A stretch of DNA of 64,000 bases, taken from positions 1,966,001 through 2,030,000 of the forward strand of contig NZ_MVAB01000001.1 in NCBI RefSeq assembly GCF_002026305.1, in the 5' to 3' direction. Of the stretch, positions 42,391-51,802 are shown piece by piece. Every line of letters starts with the position of its first letter. The stretch's first letter is position 1. The stretch comes from Vagococcus martis. GTDB lineage: Bacteria > Bacillota > Bacilli > Lactobacillales > Vagococcaceae. Under the pieces are notes generated by a model. It was given only the letters and a program-made list of their open reading frames with translations. It was not told where the DNA came from and searched no databases. The translations under genes and the position numbers were made by a program.

Positions 42391-43734
42391 CTAGGCTTCC
42401 TCCTTGATAAACCCTTGTTGGATTAATTCTTTTCTTAAGCCTAATACTGCAGTGTATGTGGCTAAAATATAAACATGTTCAGTTGGTGCTGATTTTATTT
42501 CTTCGATGACTTGTGTAAGTGACGATGTTTCAACTAAATTTTCTTCGTTAATGCCAGCTACTTTTAATCGAAGTGACATATCACTCTGACGTTCTCCACC
42601 TGAGATGACTTTAGGAATATCTAATTCACCTAACTCTTCTAATTGACTGTCCCAAATCCAACTGACATCAATTCCGTCAGCATAGTTTGCATTCAGTAGT
42701 GCAGCTAGTGAAAATGGGTAAGGAGATAATTTCATCGTATCAATAACTTGATTTAGCCCAACTGGATTTTTAACTAAAACAAGAGTGCATTTTTTATCTC
42801 CAATCTCAATGACTTCTTGACGGCCAAATACTTTTTCGTCGTACGCTAAACCTTTTCTGATTTTTTCTGATGAAATATTATAATGTTTCGCTACAGCTGT
42901 TGCTGCTAGTGCATTGTAAATATTGTACATGCCCCCTACTTCAATTTGATAGTCATGTTCATCAATCGTAAAGGTAGAAGAGACATTAGTCATATGTTTA
43001 ATGTCAGTTAAAGCAACACTAAGTTCAGGACGTTTGAAATCACAATTAGGGCAATAATAATCGCCTAAGTTACTATATGTAATCATTTTATAGTGAAGAA
43101 TGTGATGACAGTGAGGACAAAGTACACCATCTGTGTTGTAGTGAGTCATTTGTTCTTTATCATCTTTATGGCTAAAACCATAATATTCACGTGGATTAAC
43201 TGTATCAATCGAATTAAATATCGGTAAATCACCATTCATTAATATTGGTGCTTTTGGTGCTTTTTTCGCCCCATCAACAATTAATTGATAAGTCGTGTAA
43301 ATTTCACCATAGCGATCCATCTGATCACGAAAAATATTGGTAAATAAGAATAACTCAGGTGTTAAAAATTCGGTCACTTTATTTAAACTGGCTTCGTCGA
43401 TTTCTAAAACAGCGACGTTTTTGCCATGTTTGTTTTTCTTTCCTTGAAGGAATGTAGAAACGATTCCTTGTAGCATATTAGCACCTGTTGTATTCGTAAC
43501 AACAGAATCGAATTCCTCTTTTAATATATTAACCGTTAACGCAGTTGTTAACGTTTTTCCATTTGTTCCAGTCACAACAATCACATCATAATCTTTTGCT
43601 AGACTTGAAAGAATTGTTGGATCTATTTTTAAAGCCAATTTTCCAGGCAAGCTACTGCCACCTTTGAAAAACGTTTTTAATAGCCATTGTGAAGATTTAC
43701 CAACAGTTGTCGCTAATCCACTTTTAAAACTCAT
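42391..43734 (-). CDS. murT: Lipid II isoglutaminyl synthase, Mur-ligase-like subunit
   Basis: A 447-residue Mur-ligase homologue that activates lipid II for amidation with GatD. The ATP site [18 protein letters not shown] is canonical; a four-Cys zinc ribbon, [29 protein letters not shown], is specific to MurT; the C-terminal DUF1727 domain starts near [11 protein letters not shown]. The ATG at 43734 has AGGAGG six bases before it; an ATG six bases earlier is too close. Followed immediately by gatD. Confidence 0.96.
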   Translation of the reverse strand: MSFKSGLATTVGKSSQWLLKTFFKGGSSLPGKLALKIDPTILSSLAKDYDVIVVTGTNGKTLTTALTVNILKEEFDSVVTNTTGANMLQGIVSTFLQGKKNKHGKNVAVLEIDEASLNKVTEFLTPELFLFTNIFRDQMDRYGEIYTTYQLIVDGAKKAPKAPILMNGDLPIFNSIDTVNPREYYGFSHKDDKEQMTHYNTDGVLCPHCHHILHYKMITYSNLGDYYCPNCDFKRPELSVALTDIKHMTNVSSTFTIDEHDYQIEVGGMYNIYNALAATAVAKHYNISSEKIRKGLAYDEKVFGRQEVIEIGDKKCTLVLVKNPVGLNQVIDTMKLSPYPFSLAALLNANYADGIDVSWIWDSQLEELGELDIPKVISGGERQSDMSLRLKVAGINEENLVETSSLTQVIEEIKSAPTEHVYILATYTAVLGLRKELIQQGFIKEEA

Positions 43735-43836
43735 ATACATTCCTCCTGTGTATACATTAACCTAATCATAATACCATAAAAAAAGAATGGATAGATTAAA
43801 AAAATCCATAAGATTCTATTAATTAAGATAACAAAA

Positions 43837-43873
43837 AAACCTCAGAACATAAAACTATCTGTTCTAAGGTTTG
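43837..43873 (-). terminator. Terminator of the ktrB-like gene
   Basis: Reverse strand: AAACCTTAGAACA and TGTTCTGAGGTTT pair with one G-U around GATAGTTTTA, followed by six T. Confidence 0.85.
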
Positions 43874-43875
43874 AA

Positions 43876-45279
43876 TTAACCAATAATAATTTTTTCAGCT
43901 GGGTAAACATATCCGCGATCATGTTTTTCTTTTGGTATAAAAATCATTAACGTATAAAGCATGCCAATACGTCCAACAAACATGAGAATGGCTATAACAA
44001 TTTTTCCAACTGGTGATAGAGAAGATGTAATACCAAGAGATAGTCCTGTCGTTCCAAAAGCTGAAGCGACTTCAACGATGAGAGCAATCATTGATTCTTT
44101 TTCTGTAATGGTCAAAATAAGAATCGATAAAAAGCACATAAAAGCTGATAAGTTAAATACAACAATGGCTTTTTTGATATCTGTTTTGTCAATTCGACGA
44201 TTAAAAACCGTCACATTTTCTTGTCCTTTGATAAAACTGTACATGTATAAGCCGAGAATTGCGACAGTAGTAGTTCTGACACCCCCACCAACTGAACTTG
44301 GACTACATCCAATAAACATCAACATAGAAAAAAGTAGAAGAGTTGGGGTTTGAAAGTCATTTAGATTGTTCAACTGCAACCCAGCGTTTCTAGTGGTAGT
44401 TGAGTAAAACATGGAGGTTAGCCACTTTTGTGACTCCGTCATGTCGATAAATAGATGGTTTTTTTCGAGTAAATAAATTAAAATAGTTCCTACTATAAAT
44501 AGGACAAGATAAATGCTGATAGCCAAACGACTAAAGAGAGAAAAGCGAAAAGGTAGACCGTGTTGTTTGTGTTTAAAAAAAATCCATTCTTTCACTTCCA
44601 TTAATACTGGAAAACCGATTCCACCAATCATAATTAAAATCATTAAAACAGGTAAAAAGAAGAAATCATTTTTATATGGAGTGACTGATTCACCCGTTAC
44701 ATCAAACCCAGAATTCGTTACAGCAGAGATTGATTGATAAAAACCGTGGAATAGTGACTCAACGATATTTAAATGGTGCTCTGCAAAGTAAAAGTGAGTA
44801 GCAAAAACAATCCCGAAAACTAGTTGGATAACTAATAATGTCAACATAGTATTTTTAATTAATCTAATACTACCACTCAATTTTGGTGAGTTCATATCAG
44901 TCATAATGAGCTGTCTACGTTTTAGGGATATTTTTTTCTTTGAGAGGATAAAGAAGAAGGTTGATACCATCATAATCCCGAATCCACCGATTTGAAAGAG
45001 AATTTCAAGTAAAATAATCCCACGTTCATTAAATATCTCGTTAATATTAAACGTACTTAACCCTGTCACACTGATAGTACTGATGGCCATAAAAACCATA
45101 TCAAATGTCGAGTAAGATGCATTATCTTGATGAAAATAGGGTATATTCAACAGAAAATAAGCGGCTGCTGTCATCAAAACATAATAGATAAAAATGATTT
45201 GAATACTTGATAGGTGCCGATTGATATAGCGAGTCCCATAATATTTTAGTTTCATATAAGAAAAATCTAAACGAGGCAA
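43876..45279 (-). CDS. ktrB: Potassium uptake channel subunit (KtrB/TrkH family)
   Basis: A 467-residue membrane protein with four pore repeats; selectivity-type segments include FMAISTISVTGLSTFN, QSISAVTNSGFDVTGES, FYSTTTRNAGLQLNNL and EVASAFGTTGLSLGIT, each with the Gly of the filter. The length suits KtrB/KtrD rather than the longer TrkH. No KtrA (RCK) gene is adjacent, so a regulator elsewhere is needed. The start is a TTG seven bases after AGGAGG; the first ATG in frame (45255) lacks a ribosome site. Transports K+ (or Na+). Confidence 0.92.
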   Translation of the reverse strand: MPRLDFSYMKLKYYGTRYINRHLSSIQIIFIYYVLMTAAAYFLLNIPYFHQDNASYSTFDMVFMAISTISVTGLSTFNINEIFNERGIILLEILFQIGGFGIMMVSTFFFILSKKKISLKRRQLIMTDMNSPKLSGSIRLIKNTMLTLLVIQLVFGIVFATHFYFAEHHLNIVESLFHGFYQSISAVTNSGFDVTGESVTPYKNDFFFLPVLMILIMIGGIGFPVLMEVKEWIFFKHKQHGLPFRFSLFSRLAISIYLVLFIVGTILIYLLEKNHLFIDMTESQKWLTSMFYSTTTRNAGLQLNNLNDFQTPTLLLFSMLMFIGCSPSSVGGGVRTTTVAILGLYMYSFIKGQENVTVFNRRIDKTDIKKAIVVFNLSAFMCFLSILILTITEKESMIALIVEVASAFGTTGLSLGITSSLSPVGKIVIAILMFVGRIGMLYTLMIFIPKEKHDRGYVYPAEKIIIG

Positions 45280-45419
45280 GTCATCTCCTCCTAATCTAGT
45301 TATGTTTCACTAGTATAACAACTTCTGTATTATTAAACCAGTCTTTACAAAAAAGTCACGAAATTTATTCTATCAGTTAATAAAAAAGCTGTATACCTAA
45401 CCATTTTTATAAAACAAAA

Positions 45420-45461
45420 AAGTCATAAGAGATATCTATAAATCCTCTCTTATGACTTAAG
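45420..45461 (-). terminator. Terminator of the cls gene
   Basis: Reverse strand: AAGTCATAAGAGA and TCTCTTATGACTT pair perfectly around GGATTTATAGATA, followed by six T. Confidence 0.88.
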
Positions 45462-45462
45462 C

Positions 45463-46902
45463 TTACATTATAGGTGAAAATAGTCTAGCTGTTTTTTGTT
45501 TGAATTTTAACCAAATAGACATCTCATCAATCGTTTGTTGTGTTAGTTGTGTTGATTGGTTTAAATCTTTGTTGAAGTAATGAGTCAATTCATTGTTGAT
45601 TGATGCATCATACATCACAGCACTAGCTTCAAAGTTTAGTTTATAGCTTCTTATATCTTGATTTGCCGACCCAACGATACTGACATCATCATCCATAATG
45701 AGGACTTTTGAATGAAGAAAGCCACCTTCGTAAATAAAGACATCCACATCATACTTCATTGCGACTTGTGCAAAATACTGTGTTGCCCGGTATATAAATG
45801 GATGGTCTGGCTTATTTGGAATCATGATTTTTACATCAACACCTGATTGTTTGGCGATTTTTAATGCATCCAAAATCGTATCATCAGGAATGAAGTACGG
45901 AGTTTGAATCCAAACACGTTTTTTAGCACTTGTAATCAGTTTTGTGAAAGCTAATTTAATTTGTTGTTTTTCATCATGAGGTCCACTTGCAATGATTTGG
46001 ATGTCTGTGTGAGCAGACTCATTTGGTTTTTCATGATACAGATAGTCTAGTTTGCCTAATAACTTTTCATTTTCAGGAACTGAAACATTCCAGTCAGATA
46101 AAAAACGTAATTCTAAAATTGAGGTAGCAGGGCCATTTATTCTAAGATGAGTATCGCGCCAATAACCAAATTTTTTAGTGGTTTCAACATATTGGTCAGC
46201 AATATTAAATCCTCCAATGTAGCTTGTTTTTCCATCTATGATGACAATCTTTCGGTGGTCATGGTAGTTGACACGGAATTTTAAAATAGCTTTCTCACTT
46301 GTAACGAATGTTTGAATTTTTCCTCCAGCTTCTATTAATTTAGCAAATTTACTTTTTTGGACACCTTTTGATCCTAACTCATCATAAAGTAAGCAAATTT
46401 CGACTCCTTCTTTTGCTTTTTCTGTTAATAAATCGACTACTTTCATACCCGTTTCATCTGTCACAAAAGCATAATATTCGATGTGAATAAACTTCTGTGC
46501 GTTTTTTATGTCATGAAGTAAGGATTCTAATTTCTTTTGTCCATCAACTAAAATCTTGACTTTGTTGTGGTGTGTTAGTGGTGTGTGATTTAAATTCGAC
46601 ATAAAATAGGCTAGTTGTTTGTGCTTACTATCACTTGGAATATCGTCATAGAGTTGCAATGTTGGATCATATATGTCCTCAAGTGTATTGAAATCAAGAG
46701 AAATTTGATGTTTGATATCATATCTTTCTTTTTTACTAAGACCTAAGCCGAAGAATAAGTATAAAATAAATCCTAAAAATGGTATAAACATAAAAACTAG
46801 CAACCAAGCCCATGTGACACTCGTATCACGTTCTCTATAAAATATTAAAAATAATGCAAACAACAAATTAATGAGGTAAAGAATAACTAAAAGGGTACTC
46901 AT
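45463..46902 (-). CDS. cls: Cardiolipin synthase
   Basis: A 479-residue membrane enzyme that condenses two phosphatidylglycerol molecules. Two N-terminal membrane helices (residues 4-22 and about 32-54) precede two phospholipase-D-type HKD sites: YHDHRKIVIIDGKTSYIGG and FLHSKVLIMDDDVSIVGSAN. Both are intact. The ATG follows GGAAGTTAACATAT. In enterococci Cls variants modify daptomycin response; nothing here shows such a change. Single-gene unit. Confidence 0.96.
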   Translation of the reverse strand: MSTLLVILYLINLLFALFLIFYRERDTSVTWAWLLVFMFIPFLGFILYLFFGLGLSKKERYDIKHQISLDFNTLEDIYDPTLQLYDDIPSDSKHKQLAYFMSNLNHTPLTHHNKVKILVDGQKKLESLLHDIKNAQKFIHIEYYAFVTDETGMKVVDLLTEKAKEGVEICLLYDELGSKGVQKSKFAKLIEAGGKIQTFVTSEKAILKFRVNYHDHRKIVIIDGKTSYIGGFNIADQYVETTKKFGYWRDTHLRINGPATSILELRFLSDWNVSVPENEKLLGKLDYLYHEKPNESAHTDIQIIASGPHDEKQQIKLAFTKLITSAKKRVWIQTPYFIPDDTILDALKIAKQSGVDVKIMIPNKPDHPFIYRATQYFAQVAMKYDVDVFIYEGGFLHSKVLIMDDDVSIVGSANQDIRSYKLNFEASAVMYDASINNELTHYFNKDLNQSTQLTQQTIDEMSIWLKFKQKTARLFSPIM

Positions 46903-46984
46903 ATATGTTAACTTCCTTTCTACTGATACCTTATTCTAGCAAAAAATAATTAATATACCTAGATATTTTTGTGAACTAGATGAC

Positions 46985-47392
46985 TTAGTGGGATTTCTTT
47001 AATGTTTTAGCTAGTGTTTGCTTGGCATAGTGATCAGCCATTTTATTTTGTGATTCTGGAATCCACTCGATAGATAGATTATCAAAATCTTGAGCTAGTA
47101 TTAAAAGATGCTCTAATAGCAGCGAGAAATCTTTGTTTTTTGCATATTTCTTATTAAAAGATGTTACGACAATATTACTATCAGAATATATAAATATAAG
47201 TTGACTGTTTAAATGATGTTCTAAGCAGTATTCCAGTGCTTTAATCATGGTTTGAAATTCTGCTGTATGATTATCACTGGCTTCTAGTTGAAATGTTTCA
47301 ATTATCGTATCTTTTTCATTTTTTATAATAAAGCATCCAACACTTTTTTTATGTTTTGGGTGAGTAGATGCATCTGTGTAAATTTTTATCAT
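46985..47392 (-). CDS. RNase HI-like protein
   Basis: A 135-residue RNase H fold protein. The start IKIYTDASTHPKHKKSVGCFII gives the first catalytic Asp; HTAEFQTMIKALEYCLEH the Glu; FIYSDSNIVVTSF the second Asp; KMADHYAKQTL the last Asp-like site. The basic handle of classical RNase HI is short. The ATG at 47392 follows TGAGGCATTTT; an upstream start is less well spaced. It probably cleaves RNA in RNA-DNA hybrids, and lies divergent from the ebsA-like gene, an arrangement I recall from enterococci. Confidence 0.85.
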   Translation of the reverse strand: MIKIYTDASTHPKHKKSVGCFIIKNEKDTIIETFQLEASDNHTAEFQTMIKALEYCLEHHLNSQLIFIYSDSNIVVTSFNKKYAKNKDFSLLLEHLLILAQDFDNLSIEWIPESQNKMADHYAKQTLAKTLKKSH

Positions 47393-47474
47393 AAAATGCC
47401 TCATTTCATTTTTTTATTCGTTTATATTGTGTTAGTATTATATATTAGATTAGAGTGAGTAGCGGAGGGTAGTA

Positions 47475-47912
47475 ATGAGCGAGAATAAGATTCATATATA
47501 TAGATATCAACCAATCTTAGCAGATACAGTGATTTATTGGTCTCTGACGTTTGTCTTATTTTTTGCAAGTATGATCGGGTTACTGGAGGAACAAGGAAAA
47601 ATTAATGTGTTTAGTATAGTGACGTTTTTATTATTTTTATTATTTTTCTACTTAGGTACCAGACGAAAGTTAATTTTAACGCAGGATCAAATTAAAGTGA
47701 CAGCCGTTCTGAAAAAAAATGAGTATACAATTGATATTGATAACATAAACAAAGTTCTTGTTGGTAAATATGGATTTACTTTAGTTACCAATCAAGGTCA
47801 AAAATCTTATTTGATGTTATCCTCATCTAAATTAAAATGTATAAAGTTGCTAGAACAATCGAACAAATTAGATTGTGTAATAAATGGGTATAAAAAAGGA
47901 GTTGACGACTAG
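47475..47912 (+). CDS. ebsA: EbsA-family membrane protein
   Basis: A 145-residue protein with two N-terminal membrane helices (about residues 18-36 and 44-62) and a C-terminal soluble PH-like domain beginning [21 protein letters not shown]. It resembles E. faecalis EbsA, associated by name with surface expression of aggregation-substance or LTA-related binding material and annotated as pore-forming in databases; the real function is unclear. The stop codon overlaps the stop of the convergent csp gene and lies inside their shared terminator. Confidence 0.8.
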   Translation: MSENKIHIYRYQPILADTVIYWSLTFVLFFASMIGLLEEQGKINVFSIVTFLLFLLFFYLGTRRKLILTQDQIKVTAVLKKNEYTIDIDNINKVLVGKYGFTLVTNQGQKSYLMLSSSKLKCIKLLEQSNKLDCVINGYKKGVDD

Positions 47913-47928
47913 TCAACTCTTTTTTCTT
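47895..47928. terminator. Bidirectional terminator overlapping both ebsA and csp stop codons
   Basis: AAAAGGAGTTGAC and GTCAACTCTTTTTT pair around GACTA. The loop region ACTAGT holds the TAG stop of ebsA on one strand and the TAG stop of the csp gene on the other. Confidence 0.85.
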
Positions 47929-48127
47929 CTATAATAGATACATTTGAAGCTTGAGAGCCTCTAGCACCTTCTTTAATATCGAATAATACATGTTGCCCTT
48001 CAAATAAGGTTTTAAACCCATCCTGATCTATTGCCGTAAAATGAACGAAGATTTCCTCATCTTGATCGTAAATAATGAATCCGTATCCTTTCTTTACATC
48101 AAACCATTTAACTAAACCTTGCTTCAT
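47909..48127 (-). CDS. Cold-shock protein, CspA family
   Basis: A 72-residue single OB-fold RNA chaperone. [12 protein letters not shown] holds RNP1 (K-G-Y-G-F-I), and [10 protein letters not shown] holds RNP2. It binds single-stranded RNA and prevents inhibitory structure, chiefly at low temperature. The consensus promoter at 48165-48193 gives a short leader. It is convergent with ebsA; the two genes share three bases at their stop codons. Confidence 0.95.
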   Translation of the reverse strand: MKQGLVKWFDVKKGYGFIIYDQDEEIFVHFTAIDQDGFKTLFEGQHVLFDIKEGARGSQASNVSIIEEKRVD

Positions 48128-48164
48128 TTCACATTCCTCCAGGTTTTTTAGTATTACATCACTT

Positions 48165-48193
48165 ATTATACGTTTCTAACGAACATTCGTCAA
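48165..48193 (-). promoter_or_regulatory. Sigma-A promoter of the csp gene
   Basis: Reverse strand TTGACG and TATAAT are exactly 17 bases apart. Confidence 0.8.
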
Positions 48194-48230
48194 ATAACAA
48201 AATTAACTTAAAATTGTCTCTAAATAAAGT

Positions 48231-48258
48231 TTGTTCTTTCAAAAAAATGTATTATACT
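48231..48258 (+). promoter_or_regulatory. Sigma-A promoter of lspA
   Basis: TTGTTC and TATACT are 16 bases apart, 57 bases before the lspA start. Confidence 0.65.
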
Positions 48259-48314
48259 GTACTTATTGTTTTAGACAAAATACATAGATTTATATTAATG
48301 AGGGAGACAAGTCG

Positions 48315-48770
48315 ATGATTCTTTATTTGCTGATTATTATAGGAAGTATAGTACTAGATCAACTGACAAAAATAATGGTCGTACAAAATTTAGATTTATA
48401 TGAAACAACAATGAAAAATCCTATCCTTTCAATTACGCATATTCGTAATGAGGGAGGGGCTTGGAGTATTTTTGAAGGACATATGTGGTTTTTCTTATTA
48501 GTAGGTATCATTGCATTGTGTATTTTTTCTTATTTACTTTATAAAAATAGATACAATAATAAGTGGTTGACTGTGGGATTAAGTTTTGTCATCGGAGGAA
48601 CGGTGGGGAATTTTATTGATCGTTTTAGACAAGGTTATGTAGTCGATATGTTTCAAACCGAATTCATGAAGTTCCCGATTTTTAATGTTGCGGATATTTG
48701 TTTAGTAATTGGAGTAATTTGTATCTTTATTTACATTTTATTTTTTGATGAAGAAACTAACAATAAATAA
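48315..48770 (+). CDS. lspA: Lipoprotein signal peptidase (signal peptidase II)
   Basis: A 151-residue membrane aspartyl protease with four helices. Signature segments are LDQLTKIMV, HIRNEGGAWSIF (Asn and Gly positions), GTVGNFIDRFRQGYVVDMF with the first catalytic Asp, and FPIFNVADICLVIGV with the second. It removes signal peptides of prolipoproteins such as the OppA- and TrpX-like receptors in this window. The ATG follows GAGGGAGACAAGTCG. Confidence 0.97.
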   Translation: MILYLLIIIGSIVLDQLTKIMVVQNLDLYETTMKNPILSITHIRNEGGAWSIFEGHMWFFLLVGIIALCIFSYLLYKNRYNNKWLTVGLSFVIGGTVGNFIDRFRQGYVVDMFQTEFMKFPIFNVADICLVIGVICIFIYILFFDEETNNK

Positions 48771-48775
48771 GAATC

Positions 48776-48804
48776 TTGCGAAAAATTATAAAGAGTAGTA
48801 GAAT
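48776..48804 (+). promoter_or_regulatory. Promoter of the PerR/Fur-like gene
   Basis: TTGCGA and TAGAAT are 17 bases apart, beginning six bases after the lspA stop. The spacer contains AAATTATAAAG, which resembles half of a Per/Fur box; that part is weak. Confidence 0.55.
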
Positions 48805-48836
48805 GGAATTAATATAAATAGTGAGGATGATGCTAT

Positions 48837-49277
48837 ATGTCAAAAAATCACTTAGTTGACGAAGCAATTGAAAAATTAAAAGCAGCTGATATTAGAATAA
48901 CACCACAACGATACGCTATTTTAGAGTATCTTATTGAGAGTCACACGCATCCAACTGCTGATGACATTTATAAAGAATTGGAAAGTCGTTTTCCAAATAT
49001 GAGTGTCGCAACTGTATACAATAATTTGCGATTGTTTACAGAAATCGGCTTTGTCGTTGAGATGGCATATGGTGATTCTTCAAGTCGATTTGATTTTGCT
49101 ACTGAAAAACACTACCATGCTATTTGCGAGAAGTGTAAAAAGGTAGTAGATGTGAATTACCCAGGATTAGGGGACGTTGAAGCAGCGACAGAAAAACTAA
49201 CAGGCTTTAAGATAAATGACCATCGTTTAGAAATGTATGGTATTTGTCCAGATTGTCAAAAATTAGAAGAAGATTGA
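48837..49277 (+). CDS. perR: Fur-family regulator, probably PerR
   Basis: A 146-residue Fur-like repressor. The winged helix reads ADIRITPQRYAILEYLIESHTHPTADDIYKEL and MSVATVYNNLRLFTEIGFV; metal/zinc sites are RFDFATEKHYHAICEKCKKVVDVN and CPDC. The DNA-binding recognition helix and HxHxxCxxC pattern suit PerR, which senses peroxide through His oxidation, but Fur or Zur cannot be excluded. Its terminator stem is split by the IS3 element downstream, so read-through into the IS may occur. Confidence 0.88.
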   Translation: MSKNHLVDEAIEKLKAADIRITPQRYAILEYLIESHTHPTADDIYKELESRFPNMSVATVYNNLRLFTEIGFVVEMAYGDSSSRFDFATEKHYHAICEKCKKVVDVNYPGLGDVEAATEKLTGFKINDHRLEMYGICPDCQKLEED

Positions 49278-49345
49278 TTCTAAAGTAAAACACCCAAATT
49301 ACGTTGTGGGACTGAACCCCTAAAATGAGACAGTAATAAAAACAC

Positions 49346-50188
49346 CTATGCGATTACTTTTTTCCGATAGTCAACTGGAGATAAGTAGTCGTATTTTTGT
49401 TGAATTCTTTCTTTATTATAATAGTTGATGAAATTTTGTACAGTTTCAATTACACTAATTGTAGAGCTTCCAAGCTCTGGGTGTAATGAGAACGTTTCAG
49501 ACTTTAGGATGGAATGAAACGATTCTATTGGAGCATTATCTGCAGGAGTCCCTTTTCGGGACATACTTCTGGTAATGCTCTTTTCTTTTGTTGCGTGATA
49601 ATAAGCATATGAAGTATACACAGAACCTTGATCCGAATGAAGTATACATTTATCTGGAAGTTTAGGTAATTTATTTAGTGTGTCTAAAACACAAGATATG
49701 TCCTGTTTTTCACTTATTGTATAAGAAAGTATTTCTCCATTAAACAAATCCATAATGCTAGAAAGATAGAGTCTTTTAGGACCATAATCAAGATAAGTGA
49801 TGTCTGTTGTTAGTTTTTCTAGTGGCTTACTTGAACTAAAGTCTCTATCAATTATATTAGTAGTTTTAAAATAAATAGAACCTGGACGTTTTTCTTTCTT
49901 TATTTTCACCTGACAACTCCATCCATATTTTTGCATAATACGCTGAACAACTTTATGATTCACTTTTATCTTTTTACGAAGTAAAAAAGTGATTTTTCGA
50001 TAACCATAAGTGAACTTGTTTTCTTTACACAGCTGCTCAATCATTTTAATTCGATTATCGGCAACATATTCTTTCTTAGACCAACGATAGTAAGTACTTC
50101 TAGCTATCCCAAAATAGTGACATAACCATGTTATAGATAGTTTTCCTTTATAAGAATCAACTAAATTTATGAATACTTCTTTTTCCAC
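49346..50188 (-). CDS. IS3-family transposase OrfB (integrase core)
   Basis: 280 residues. An N-terminal HTH-like part (ARSTYYRWSKKEY) precedes the rve DDE core: LTTDITYLDYG gives the first Asp, CILHSDQGSVYTS the second and NAPIESFHSILKSE the Glu. It starts at a GTG overlapping the end of orfA by 22 bases in the -1 frame, so in vivo an OrfAB fusion by frameshifting or coupled initiation is expected. The core is intact. Confidence 0.93.
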   Translation of the reverse strand: MEKEVFINLVDSYKGKLSITWLCHYFGIARSTYYRWSKKEYVADNRIKMIEQLCKENKFTYGYRKITFLLRKKIKVNHKVVQRIMQKYGWSCQVKIKKEKRPGSIYFKTTNIIDRDFSSSKPLEKLTTDITYLDYGPKRLYLSSIMDLFNGEILSYTISEKQDISCVLDTLNKLPKLPDKCILHSDQGSVYTSYAYYHATKEKSITRSMSRKGTPADNAPIESFHSILKSETFSLHPELGSSTISVIETVQNFINYYNKERIQQKYDYLSPVDYRKKVIA

Positions 50189-50490
50189 ATCCTTTCCAAC
50201 TCCTTGTATTTTTTTAAAACATCAATTTCCTGTTTCAAGTACTTGTTTTCTCTTTCTAGAACTTCTAAAGGCGAAAAGTGTTCATTACCTTTTCCATAAG
50301 TATATTGTTTTCCCACACCTTGAGAGAATCGATAAGATTCTCCATTTCTATACCATTTCCACCATGTTTTCACCTGAGTTTTATTCCAAATGTTGAGTTT
50401 ATTCATAATTTCTGATGTTGTTTTACCTTCAAGTTTCATTTTTATAGCTTCTTCTTTTACTTCTACTGGATAAGCAATCCTTTTAACCAT
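50167..50490 (-). CDS. IS3-family transposase OrfA (DNA-binding subunit)
   Basis: 107 residues: an HTH (YPVEVKEEAIKMKLEGKTTSEIMNKL, then NKTQVKTWWKWYRNGE) and a C-terminal leucine-zipper stretch (LEVLERENKYLKQEIDVLKKY). It overlaps orfB. Runs of A near the overlap (TTTTAAAAAAATAC and GGAAAAAG) could support -1 frameshifting. Confidence 0.92.
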   Translation of the reverse strand: MVKRIAYPVEVKEEAIKMKLEGKTTSEIMNKLNIWNKTQVKTWWKWYRNGESYRFSQGVGKQYTYGKGNEHFSPLEVLERENKYLKQEIDVLKKYKELERMWKKKYS

Positions 50491-50608
50491 AAAAAATACA
50501 CCTCCGTTAAATTCATTTTACATGAATTCAACAGGGGTGTTTTTATATTTGTCTCATCTTTTGGGGTCAGTTCCTTGTTTATAAAACAAGTGATTTGGGT
50601 GTTTTTTC

Positions 50609-51802
50609 TTATTTACTTCCAGACATCTCTAATAATTTATTTTTTAAGTCTTCTTCCATCATAGATAATTCTAATTCAGCATTACGGCGTTTTTCTTTAC
50701 CTTCTTGTTGAATTTTGAGTGTTTCTTGGATGGTTTCAATTAAGTCATTTTGTGTTTTTTGTAATGTTTCGATATCGACAATACCACGTTCATTTTCCTT
50801 AGCTGTTTCAATAGCAGAAATTTTTAGCATTTCTGAGTTTTTAGCCAATAAATCATTGGTTGTCTCAGACACCTGACGTTGAGCAGTAACGGCGTCTTTT
50901 TGTCGTAACAATGTTAAGGCGATTGCCACTTGGTTTTTCCATAAAGGAATCGCTGTGTTGATAGATGCTTGAATTTTTTCAGCTAAAGCCTGATTTGTGT
51001 TTTGAATCAAACGAATTTGTGGTGCTTGTTGAATCGTAATCTGTCTCGCTAGTTTTAAGTCGTATGTTCTTTTTTCAAGACGATCAACAAATTGGTTTAA
51101 GTCATTTACAATTTGTGTATCCATTTGGTCGCCAGTTTTTTCAGCTAAAGCCATTGCTTCAGGAATTGTTTTAGTTTGAAGTTCTTCAATTTTCAATTCA
51201 CCAGCAGCAATATAAATATTTAATGCATCAAAATAGTCTTTATTTTTATGATACAGTTGTTCAAGCATCGCATTGTCTTCTAATAAACCATTTTTTTCAT
51301 GGTCTAATTTGACCGCTATTTTATCAATTTGAGCCCCGATTTTTTGATATTTGGCTGTGATTTCATAAATTGATTGTTTCACTTTTCCAAACATGCGTTT
51401 AAATAGATTGCCATCTCTTGCTTCTAATTCACTTGGACTAGCTTCGTTTAAACGATACATCAATTCAGTTAAAGAATCTCCCATTGGCCCAATATCTTGA
51501 GTTTGCACATGGTTTAACATAGTGTGTGAGAATTCACTTAATTTTTGTTGAGCTGCCACTCCATAACTTAAGATAGATTGACTGTCATTTGTATCGATTT
51601 GATTCGCAAGTTCTTGTGCTTGTTGTTTTCTTTCATCAGATAACTTGTCAATGACTTTTGTTGAAGTTTGAGCTTTAGCCACTTGTTGTTTTTTTTCTGC
51701 TTGAGTAAGTAAATCAGTTTGTTCAATCTCAGAAAAAGGGTTGCTAAGTAAATCATCTAATGTATTGTCAACAGGTTTTACTTCTTTTAATTCATCAGAC
51801 AT
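50609..51802 (-). CDS. telA: TelA-family (toxic anion resistance) protein
   Basis: A 397-residue helical cytosolic protein. The family core includes [63 protein letters not shown] and [26 protein letters not shown]; coiled coils dominate the rest. TelA-like proteins are linked to tellurite tolerance and to cell-envelope antimicrobial resistance in Firmicutes. It overlaps the upstream xpaC-like gene by one base (TAATG), the usual xpaC-telA pairing. Its downstream terminator is interrupted by the IS3 element. Confidence 0.93.
   Translation of the reverse strand: MSDELKEVKPVDNTLDDLLSNPFSEIEQTDLLTQAEKKQQVAKAQTSTKVIDKLSDERKQQAQELANQIDTNDSQSILSYGVAAQQKLSEFSHTMLNHVQTQDIGPMGDSLTELMYRLNEASPSELEARDGNLFKRMFGKVKQSIYEITAKYQKIGAQIDKIAVKLDHEKNGLLEDNAMLEQLYHKNKDYFDALNIYIAAGELKIEELQTKTIPEAMALAEKTGDQMDTQIVNDLNQFVDRLEKRTYDLKLARQITIQQAPQIRLIQNTNQALAEKIQASINTAIPLWKNQVAIALTLLRQKDAVTAQRQVSETTNDLLAKNSEMLKISAIETAKENERGIVDIETLQKTQNDLIETIQETLKIQQEGKEKRRNAELELSMMEEDLKNKLLEMSGSK

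Larger units (their letters stand above)
49308..50574 (-). mobile_element. Complete IS3-family insertion sequence
   Basis: The 1267-bp element has imperfect terminal inverted repeats: left GGGACTGAACCCCTAAAATG, right (complement) GGAACTGACCCCAAAAGATG, both running on into AGACA and AAAAACACC. The 4-bp direct repeat TTGT flanks it at 49304-49307 and 50575-50578, evidence of a clean, recent transposition. It carries overlapping orfA and orfB on the reverse strand and seems complete. Confidence 0.88.
49289..50606. other. Former bidirectional terminator split by the IS3 element
   Basis: AACACCCAAAT (49289-49299) and ATTTGGGTGTT (50593-50603), followed by T, would form a stem if the IS were absent: the two arms then lie about 25 bases apart, around GTTGTTTATAAAACAAG. 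The IS inserted in what was the loop, with a TTGT duplication. The arms are now 1.3 kb apart and cannot work efficiently. Confidence 0.75.

Noticed and set aside
48171-48193. LexA (SOS) box near the csp promoter (CGAACATTCG)
   Set aside because: Only one half matches the CGAAC-N4-GTTCG consensus; the right half reads GTCAA, and the sequence is accounted for by the promoter spacer.
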